Part shown: in pieces, positions 1 to 5,900 of the stretch | Layout of the letters: every line of letters starts with the position of its first letter | Numbering within the stretch: position 1 is the stretch's first letter | From: Planctomycetota bacterium | GTDB lineage: Bacteria > Planctomycetota > Phycisphaerae > Sedimentisphaerales > SG8-4 | NCBI GenBank assembly: GCA_030607345.1 | Contig: JAUWKC010000120.1 | Location: forward strand, 1 to 5,900 | Direction: 5' to 3' | DNA length: 5,900 nucleotides | Notes under the pieces: model-generated | Database searches by the model: none | The model's input: only the letters and a program-made list of their open reading frames with translations | What the model was told of the DNA's origin: nothing | Program-made: the position numbers and the translations under genes

Positions 1-3000
1 CAATATTGTGTAGCGGTCGTTTTGTCACCCAGCTTCATTTTCGCCTCGGCCATCCCGACATACGCAACCGGCGCCAGATAATCATCGGTATGCCTTGAGG
101 CAACTTCAAAGACTTTGTCCAGTTTCTGCGGCATCCATTTGCCTGCCGCAGCGTCCGGCGTTCCGGCGCCCGAAACAAGCGCCCGCAAATACCCGTCCAT
201 GGCCTTGGATACCTGCTCGGCGTCGGAGCTTCGGGCAGTGGATTGCTCACTGCCGCCGGCTATTTGCAGCGCACGGGCGTACAATTGCTCCGCTTGGCCA
301 TAATCGCCGGCAGAAACGGCAAAGGCTCCTGCCCTGTTGTACCAATAGAGGCTGGCGGGGAATTTCTGCAGTGTCTCCTGGTATAAACGCTTCAGTGCCC
401 TGGTTCTATGAAAACGGAGGTAAACCTGTTCAAGCAGCTTTCTTGGCCCACGCCCCGATGCCGCTTCGTCGGCCGAAGCTTGTGGGTGGTCGACCGCATT
501 TTTCAGTTCGGTTATGGCGTCATCAACACGATTGGCCCGCAAATACGCCTTGGCAAGATAATACCTCGTATCGGGCTCGTCGGACAAAGACTTGCTTTCT
601 CTAAGGTCGCTGATAGCCTGGGCATAATCACCTTTTAACAGGTTTATTCTGCCCCTCAGTTGCCAGGCTGTTGCATTGCTTTGGTCCGCTGTGAGATTCT
701 GATTTACGAGGTCAAGTGCCCTGTCGAGGCGGCCCTGCCTCATCACCAACCAGGCCTCAAGCAGCAGGGCCCTGGGCTCATCGGGGAACCTTTCCCTGAA
801 ACTTTCGACCTCGTGTTCGGCCTGCTTGATGAGACCTGTTCTAAGGTAAGCCTGAATCTGGAGAAGATGATTATCAATGCTCTCTTCGATAGACAAGAGC
901 TCCTCAGAGTATTTTTGTACGGCCTGTTGGTCTGCTGTTTTTTCTGCCGTGAGTAACAGGCCCCTGACAACCTGAACATCCTTTGGGTTTGCCTGGTACA
1001 ACTGCTGGAGCACCTGTCGGGCCTGGGTAAATTTGCCGAGTTGAAAATAATGTACCCACAGTAAGCTTTTATCCGCGGAGCCTACCAGCAGCTCTTGCGC
1101 CTTTTGCTCCTGGCCGGTAACTCGATAATACTCAGCCAGAGCACCAATTACAGTCTTGCTTTGTGGAGCCATAGTCAGGGCCTGCTGAAATGACGACTCG
1201 GCAATATCAAACATAGCGTCCTTACGTTCTGCACTGGGCTCAGCAAGGCCCAGTTTCGTCGCCATTCGGCCCAGCAGCAGCGCAGTTCCAACACTCGGAG
1301 CGGCTGTTTGGAGCTGCTGCAGTATAGCCAATGCCTCTTGAGGACTTTCGTCACTTATATATTCGGCATAGAACCCGCGCAGTTTCAGATTCTGTGGGTT
1401 CAGACGTACCGCCCGGAGCAATGCCTGCTTTGTCTCTATGATTTGGTCTGAAGTTGCGTTATCCCCGAGCTTGCTGTTGCGCTGATAAAGAACTGTGGCC
1501 AAACCTTTTGCGATGGTCCCATCGAGCGGATTCAACGATGCGGCTCTTCTGGCGTCCTCGATGGCGGAAGTATTGTTGCCGAGCTGTGTATGAATATTGC
1601 TTCTGAGAAGATAGCCGTGCGAAAAAACGGGCCTGAGCTTGATAGATGCGTCGACGAGCCCCAGGGCTTGCTCATACTGACCCTTGGCCATAGCAATGCG
1701 AGCGGCATAGAACTGTCCCTGACAATCGTCAAAGTTTTCCTTTTTCGCAGTTTCGGCGATTTTTTGCGCTGCCTGCCAGTCTTCGCCGGCAAGAGCTATC
1801 TCGAAAAGATAGCTTGCAGCAAGACGCCGATAGTCCTTTCTGTGGTCCTGGCGTTCTGTCACCGCGTCTTCTGCGGTCCGCTCGGGAGCATTCACATCGA
1901 AAACCTTTCTGAATTGCGCAGCCGCCTCGTCGAGCTCATTATTGCCGTGATAGAATCTGCCAAGAGCTATCGCCCGAACGACAGGGTCGGAAATATCAGA
2001 CAGTACCTGCTGTTCTATTTGCCTGCGTCTGCCCGCAGAGACCTTGCCGGGCTGGGGCTCCAAAAGAAGCTGCTTGTAAAACCTTGCCGATGCGCTGTCG
2101 GGAAAGTGCTCGATGTATTCGCTTATTAACGATTTTGCATCGTCCGTTTTTCCCTGACCGAGGTAATGGTTGCAGACGGAAATGACTGAAGATTCTTCGA
2201 CGGAATTCGGCTCGACTGCCAGCAGCTTCTTCACAAGGCCGGGTAGTTCGGACCAATATCCTTCCAATGCGGCTTTTATCGACTCCGCCGAGCCGGTCGG
2301 TTCTGAGACCCCTTCTTGCGGCCTTTCAGGCTCGCGGAAAATCACCGGCGAGCTCTTCTGCATTTGCTTGCGGCTCAAAGCACCCTCATAACGCCGTATC
2401 TTCGCCTGGGCCAGTGCAAGCTTCAGCTTTATTGTCTCCGGCTCACTAAAGTCGCTCTCGGCCAGTTCCTGCTCGGCCTTGGCAAACTGCCCGATTCCGA
2501 TATAGCCATTGGTCCTTACTCGCGTACTTCTGGCATTAGGCTGGTATTTCTGCTCGAAGAACTCGGCAGCATTCACGGCATTGTTATAGGCTCCTAACTT
2601 CAACAGCACCTCAGCATAATCCAGAACAGCCTGGGGTTTCTTTTCATCAATTCCAGCAAGCCAGTCCGTGGAAATCAACGCGCTTTGTAAAAACTCCCTC
2701 GCCGCCCCCAGTTCGGCAGTATCTTCGAAAACCTTGCCCAACCTGTAGGAAAGCAGCGAATCTTTTCTGTCCATTGACCTCAATTGCTCATAAGCGACAT
2801 ACATTTCGCTGACTGCACCGCTTCTGTTTCCCCTTGCAAGTTCGAGCAAGCCCCTCCACTTATAAAGCTCGGGCGTCATGCCGGTACGCAGAATCTGCTC
2901 GATTTCACGCACTGACTCCTCTGCCTTTGTCAGCAGTTGCTGTTTCTCGGCCTCTGCCAGCGGCAGGGAAGGCTCTATCACCTGCTCAAGGTAAGCCTCT

Positions 3001-4247
3001 GCCAAAAAGGCCAACAATAATATCCTGTTCCTTCGCTTGACCGACCGGCGAGGCCCCGGCGTATCTTGTGCACCGGGCAAAGTCAGGGCGTCCCCTGCCA
3101 TTTCAACAGCCCTGTCAAGGTCCTTCCGGGCGCCATAAATGCAGAATCTGCTGTAATGCGCATCGGCGGCACTTCTAATATAGGAAACATTGCCACTATC
3201 CAACTCGACAGCCTTCTCTGCCGCTTCAACGGCCTTATCAAGGGTTTCAGGTCTTAAACGGCAAAAAACAGCCAGTGCAGAATGAGCTAAGGCGCTTGAA
3301 GGAAACTTCTCCGTCAGTTCTTGGTACTTACCCTCCAAGGAGCGAATCGCATCGAGCAATTCATCGCCGCTGACATTTGCAACCATAAGCTTCATTCTCA
3401 GGAAATTAATGTGAGCCTGGGGATTGTCATCGGCGACCTTGACCGTATCCTCGAGAATCTTCAGGGCCCGCTCGGCGGCCTTGTCCCTCTGTGCAAAGTC
3501 CCCCTTCGAGGCGAGTATCCCACCCTCGGTGATAACCGCGAAGGCCAGGCGCCAACTGGCCTCGACGTTATCCGGCTCAAGCTGGCGAACCCTCTTTAGG
3601 TCTGCGATTGCCTGTCCAAGTAACTGCTCTCTCCCGGCAGAAGCCCCTATCCTGGCAATTTCCAGATTGGCCCTGCCTCTGACAAAATACAAATACGAGT
3701 CCAGTCGCTGGTCCTCCGGTGACCGGTCGCGACCAGTAAAGGGGTCCCACTGGGCAATATACTCGGTAAGCAGGTGCTCCGACTCTGCCACCTCCAGGAA
3801 TTCAGATGCCTGCGACTGAACCTGATTCCAGGCCTCTCGAAAGCCGCTGTCTGCAATCAAGTAGGTGTGTTTCAAACGCGCGAATCTCGCTTTGCTGTTC
3901 GTGGTGTCCAGCCTGATTATCTGGTTCCAGGAATGCACGACCTTGCGCCACTGGTCGGTTTCGCGGTAAATCTCGACAAGCTTGAAAAGCACTTTCACCT
4001 TCAATGAATCGGTCTTCGCCAGATGGTACGCCTGCGTATAATCTCGTTCGGCTTTTTCGTATTGCTCCTGTTCTGTCTGCTCATCCGCCGCTTGTCGAGC
4101 CGCCGCCACGGCCAGGTCGGCGTCTCTGATGAACTTGCCGGGGTCGCGGGTCAGATACAAAATCAGCAGAATAGCCAGAACCGCCACCAGGACAAAGACC
4201 GCAGAACCGACCAGTGCGACTTTTTTGTTCAATCTCTTTCTTGCCAT
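1..4247 (-). CDS. Giant membrane-anchored TPR protein of an exosortase locus (3' end beyond window)
   Basis: I translated this frame from the ATG at 4247 to base 1. It gives 1,415 codons with no stop, so the protein is longer than that. Residues 1-9 are basic (MARKRLNKK). Residues about 10-32 form one hydrophobic helix with no lipobox cysteine, which suggests a signal anchor with the rest in the periplasm. The remainder is helical repeat sequence. Clear TPR-like units lie near residues 60-120, 205-245, 335-365, 768-790, 856-920 (GQYEQALGLVDASIKLRP), 1135-1250 (GDYAQAISDL, NRVDDAITEL) and 1299-1331 (GDYGQAEQLYARAL). A Pro/Glu/Ser-rich stretch near 626-655 may be a linker. TPRs bind proteins, and no catalytic domain is seen. 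The gene follows the EpsI-like gene by 62 bases, so it is probably in the same operon. It resembles in role the PEP-CTERM TPR lipoprotein PrsT (roughly 900 residues), but it is longer and helix-anchored. The TPR call is firm; the partner and function are inferred. Confidence 0.9.
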   Translation of the reverse strand, partial: MARKRLNKKVALVGSAVFVLVAVLAILLILYLTRDPGKFIRDADLAVAAARQAADEQTEQEQYEKAERDYTQAYHLAKTDSLKVKVLFKLVEIYRETDQWRKVVHSWNQIIRLDTTNSKARFARLKHTYLIADSGFREAWNQVQSQASEFLEVAESEHLLTEYIAQWDPFTGRDRSPEDQRLDSYLYFVRGRANLEIARIGASAGREQLLGQAIADLKRVRQLEPDNVEASWRLAFAVITEGGILASKGDFAQRDKAAERALKILEDTVKVADDNPQAHINFLRMKLMVANVSGDELLDAIRSLEGKYQELTEKFPSSALAHSALAVFCRLRPETLDKAVEAAEKAVELDSGNVSYIRSAADAHYSRFCIYGARKDLDRAVEMAGDALTLPGAQDTPGPRRSVKRRNRILLLAFLAEAYLEQVIEPSLPLAEAEKQQLLTKAEESVREIEQILRTGMTPELYKWRGLLELARGNRSGAVSEMYVAYEQLRSMDRKDSLLSYRLGKVFEDTAELGAAREFLQSALISTDWLAGIDEKKPQAVLDYAEVLLKLGAYNNAVNAAEFFEQKYQPNARSTRVRTNGYIGIGQFAKAEQELAESDFSEPETIKLKLALAQAKIRRYEGALSRKQMQKSSPVIFREPERPQEGVSEPTGSAESIKAALEGYWSELPGLVKKLLAVEPNSVEESSVISVCNHYLGQGKTDDAKSLISEYIEHFPDSASARFYKQLLLEPQPGKVSAGRRRQIEQQVLSDISDPVVRAIALGRFYHGNNELDEAAAQFRKVFDVNAPERTAEDAVTERQDHRKDYRRLAASYLFEIALAGEDWQAAQKIAETAKKENFDDCQGQFYAARIAMAKGQYEQALGLVDASIKLRPVFSHGYLLRSNIHTQLGNNTSAIEDARRAASLNPLDGTIAKGLATVLYQRNSKLGDNATSDQIIETKQALLRAVRLNPQNLKLRGFYAEYISDESPQEALAILQQLQTAAPSVGTALLLGRMATKLGLAEPSAERKDAMFDIAESSFQQALTMAPQSKTVIGALAEYYRVTGQEQKAQELLVGSADKSLLWVHYFQLGKFTQARQVLQQLYQANPKDVQVVRGLLLTAEKTADQQAVQKYSEELLSIEESIDNHLLQIQAYLRTGLIKQAEHEVESFRERFPDEPRALLLEAWLVMRQGRLDRALDLVNQNLTADQSNATAWQLRGRINLLKGDYAQAISDLRESKSLSDEPDTRYYLAKAYLRANRVDDAITELKNAVDHPQASADEAASGRGPRKLLEQVYLRFHRTRALKRLYQETLQKFPASLYWYNRAGAFAVSAGDYGQAEQLYARALQIAGGSEQSTARSSDAEQVSKAMDGYLRALVSGAGTPDAAAGKWMPQKLDKVFEVASRHTDDYLAPVAYVGMAEAKMKLGDKTTATQY

Positions 4248-4251
4248 AGAA

Positions 4252-4256
4252 TCCTT
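4252..4256 (-). promoter_or_regulatory. Ribosome binding site of the TPR gene
   Basis: AAGGA on the minus strand lies 4 bases before the ATG at 4247. It supports this start, which also places the basic tail and membrane helix exactly at the N-terminus. The presence of its own site agrees with separate translation initiation after the 62-base gap. Confidence 0.6.
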
Positions 4257-4309
4257 GCCTCACTTTCACTATTGGCGTTTCGGCCTGCACTTTTGCAGCT
4301 TTGCAGTCA

Positions 4310-5086
4310 TCAGTTATTATCCACCACGGGCCAGTCGGGCCAATGCTCCTTCTGCAGGATGGGCAGAACAACCGACAGCAGTTTCTCGCTCGCCGAAATC
4401 ACTTCTTCTTTACTCGGATGAACAGTCTGCCCCAGAGTCCTGTTAAAGAATTTCCATTCAACTTTTGAATAATACGAATACTTGCTGAAAAGGTTTTTAT
4501 TCATAATGACGCGAGCATCCGTTCTGCCGCGGGCGTACCTGCCGTTAACATTTAACAGATACAAAACCGGAAACTCCACTTTCTCCTGCCATTCTCCGTG
4601 TCTCGTGCCGGTGAAAACCAGATACATGCCCGCTACATTTGGCGGGATACCGTCGCCTTGAACTTCAAAGGTCAGGATTTCACCGTCACCGCTCCGCTGA
4701 TAACCTGCTCCCATATAGCATTCATCCGGAACGTGGGCCACTCTCTTATCGGCAATCTCGTAGTAAGTCACAAACAACGAACAATAACGAACGGGGCTGT
4801 CGGCAGCGGCCTCGGTATCTTCCAGGACCCATTGAATATACTTATCCGTCCCAAGGACCCTGACCACTTCTTCATAGCCGATTTTTTGCTCGGACAATAC
4901 CTTGTAGGGTTCGAGAGCGTTCTTGTCCAAAAGCGCCAGAGACTTCTTCAAAGGCAGAGGTTCCTTCTCAAAAAATATCTTGAGTTTTTTCTTCGCAAAG
5001 GGCATACCGCCGCCGGCCGACGCCAGCACGAGCACACATATTAGAAAGGCGGGCTGCAAATAAGCTTTGTACCAGGCAGCTTTCAT
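4310..5086 (-). CDS. epsI: Exosortase-associated EpsI-family protein
   Basis: A complete protein of 258 residues, from ATG at 5086 to TGA at 4312-4310. Residues about 11-26 form one hydrophobic segment followed by ASAGGG, so it is either a signal peptide (possible cleavage after ASA) or a membrane anchor. The rest is soluble and probably periplasmic. The key signature is HVPDECYMGAGY at residues 118-129, which holds the family's H-x-P-x-x-C motif with His118, Pro120 and Cys123. The C-terminal part (KYSYYSKVEWKFF, then a helix ending in VLPILQKEHWP) also looks typical of the family. EpsI-family proteins are found next to, or fused to, exosortases in exopolysaccharide and PEP-CTERM loci. Their exact reaction is not established; the conserved His and Cys suggest a catalytic or thiol role. 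The gene starts 6 bases after the exosortase stop, so the two are almost certainly co-transcribed and translationally coupled. Here the protein is separate, whereas some exosortases carry it as a C-terminal fusion. Confidence 0.88.
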   Translation of the reverse strand: MKAAWYKAYLQPAFLICVLVLASAGGGMPFAKKKLKIFFEKEPLPLKKSLALLDKNALEPYKVLSEQKIGYEEVVRVLGTDKYIQWVLEDTEAAADSPVRYCSLFVTYYEIADKRVAHVPDECYMGAGYQRSGDGEILTFEVQGDGIPPNVAGMYLVFTGTRHGEWQEKVEFPVLYLLNVNGRYARGRTDARVIMNKNLFSKYSYYSKVEWKFFNRTLGQTVHPSKEEVISASEKLLSVVLPILQKEHWPDWPVVDNN

Positions 5087-5089
5087 CTT

Positions 5090-5094
5090 TCCTT
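5090..5094 (-). promoter_or_regulatory. Ribosome binding site of the EpsI-like gene, overlapping the exosortase stop codon
   Basis: The minus strand reads TAAGGAAAGATG. The AAGGA shares its first two bases with the TAA stop of the exosortase and ends 3 bases before the ATG. This tight layout indicates translational coupling of the two genes and supports the start at 5086. The spacing is on the short side. Confidence 0.6.
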
Positions 5095-5900
5095 AGGCCT
5101 CCGTTCTCTCTTTCCGACGCACTATTACGTCGGGAGAAGTCTCGACATCCGTAACAAATAAACTCGACATAAACCATGCAAGAAACCCGTATAACACCAG
5201 CGCCAAAGGCAGCATAGCCAGTCCCAGCAGACTGTGATAAATACCCTGAGCGTACTGCGGTTCGAGCAATATGTAGATGAAGCCGGTTACCGTAACTCTG
5301 ACTATATTGCAGAATATCGCTATCGGTATAGTGCTGGCCAGCAGCACAGCTCTCTGCCATATCGGCCTGTAGTGAAGGTATGCCATAGCAACACCGAGGG
5401 CCACAAACGCCATCAGTAACCGCATACCACTGCACGCATCGGCAACATTAAGCGCGGGTTCCATGTGCTGACCTTTGTAGATTACGTCAATAACCACACC
5501 GCTGACCGTAGCCTGGACATCACCGACCAGGTTCAACAGCCCACCAGCCACCTGAGCGGCAAGATGACGCATGGGCATAGTGAGCCTGACGTAGTATCTG
5601 TCTGGCAGCGGTAGTGCAAAGACCAAAACCCCGACAGGAAGCCACAGGTGCCTGACCAATCCCCAGCCCCCAAGAAACAGTACGATTGCGCCAAGCGTTG
5701 CGACCATACCAAGGGGCGTAAGATAACCATACTGAAAGTGAACCAGGTTGAGGGGATAAAATACGATTCCGCAGACCAGAAGAACCAGACCAGGCCAGCT
5801 CGGGCGCATCGGCACGTTCAGGAGCTCGTGCTTTCGCTGGTTCATAAAATACAGGCTGAAAAAGGGTATCAGAAAACCGTGCGACCAATTCGGGTTTTCC
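5093..5900 (-). CDS. xrt: Exosortase/archaeosortase-family transpeptidase (5' end beyond window)
   Basis: An integral membrane cysteine protease/transpeptidase thought to cleave C-terminal sorting signals (PEP-CTERM type) of exported proteins. The frame is open to the right edge and ends at TAA 5095-5093. The Met at 5845 is not the start: the 18 codons before it are in frame and encode NWSHGFLIPFF, which matches the conserved N-terminal exosortase motif (usually Y-S-H-G-x-L-V-P). Numbering from that Met, the catalytic Cys is residue 138 in ADACSGMR (codon 5434-5432), the conserved Arg is 183 in CNIVRV (5299-5297) and the His is 204 in YHSLLG (5236-5234). Several membrane segments are visible, roughly at 17-36, 44-64, 67-80, 140-158, 165-192 and 205-228. 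A charged tail of about 20 residues (VRRKERTEA at the end) follows the last helix and is likely cytoplasmic. The EpsI-like gene follows after 6 bases. The family call is firm. I cannot assign the subtype (XrtA, XrtD, XrtU and so on) from sequence alone. Confidence 0.93.
   Translation of the reverse strand, partial: ENPNWSHGFLIPFFSLYFMNQRKHELLNVPMRPSWPGLVLLVCGIVFYPLNLVHFQYGYLTPLGMVATLGAIVLFLGGWGLVRHLWLPVGVLVFALPLPDRYYVRLTMPMRHLAAQVAGGLLNLVGDVQATVSGVVIDVIYKGQHMEPALNVADACSGMRLLMAFVALGVAMAYLHYRPIWQRAVLLASTIPIAIFCNIVRVTVTGFIYILLEPQYAQGIYHSLLGLAMLPLALVLYGFLAWFMSSLFVTDVETSPDVIVRRKERTEA

Noticed and set aside
95..604. Plus-strand open frame of 169 codons
   Set aside because: It lies fully antisense to the continuous TPR reading frame, its product is rich in Arg, Pro, Trp and Cys with no recognisable domain, and it is best explained as a shadow of the codon bias of the real gene.
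1590..2129. Plus-strand open frame of 179 codons, the longest on that strand
   Set aside because: It is antisense to well-formed TPR units on the minus strand and has no recognisable motif, so coding on the minus strand explains the openness.
4285..4298. Small inverted repeat CTGCA-4-TGCAG in the 62-base gap before the TPR gene
   Set aside because: The stem is only 5 base pairs and has no following T-run on the minus strand. It is too weak to be called a terminator or regulatory hairpin.
4598..5044. Plus-strand open frame of 148 codons
   Set aside because: It is antisense to the EpsI-like gene, including its conserved His/Cys motif, and shows no family resemblance.
4968..5435. Minus-strand frame of 155 codons overlapping the exosortase and EpsI-like genes
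   Set aside because: It is an out-of-frame reading across both real genes. The exosortase catalytic residues and the EpsI start are in other frames, so this is not a gene.
5087..5900. Possible frameshift or pseudogene in the exosortase
   Set aside because: The Cys, Arg and His positions and the N-terminal motif are all in one uninterrupted frame, so the gene appears intact apart from being cut by the window edge.

Overview
The window carries three co-directional genes, all on the minus strand and read from right to left: (1) an exosortase/archaeosortase-family transpeptidase whose 5' end lies beyond base 5900, (2) a complete exosortase-associated EpsI-family protein, and (3) a very large membrane-anchored tetratricopeptide-repeat (TPR) protein that is still open at base 1, so its C-terminus is missing. 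Together they fill almost the whole window. The only intergenic DNA is 6 bases between the first two genes and 62 bases between the second and third.

The exosortase is recognised by its N-terminal N-W-S-H-G-F motif and by a Cys/Arg/His triad in the usual order and contexts (ACSG, NIVRV, YHSLLG) within a polytopic membrane protein. The EpsI-like protein has one N-terminal hydrophobic segment and the family's H-x-P-x-x-C motif (HVPDECY). The third gene starts with a basic tail and a single transmembrane helix. It then runs for nearly 1,400 residues of helical, Ala/Leu/Tyr-rich repeats, with clear TPRs at several places. Exosortase, EpsI and a large TPR protein form the recognisable core of an exosortase (PEP-CTERM-type) protein-sorting and exopolysaccharide locus. 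In such systems the exosortase cleaves C-terminal sorting tails of envelope proteins, EpsI is a partner of unclear biochemical role, and TPR proteins are thought to act as periplasmic scaffolds. No substrate with a PEP-CTERM tail, no glycosyltransferase and no polysaccharide export gene is visible here.

Exosortases of this kind point to an environmental Gram-negative bacterium. The long TPR protein, the free-standing EpsI and a base composition slightly above 50% GC by eye would fit a planctomycete (for example Phycisphaerae) or a relative, but this is a weak inference. There are no tRNA or rRNA genes, CRISPR arrays, insertion sequences or long DNA repeats. The many plus-strand open frames lie antisense to the three genes and appear to be shadows of them.
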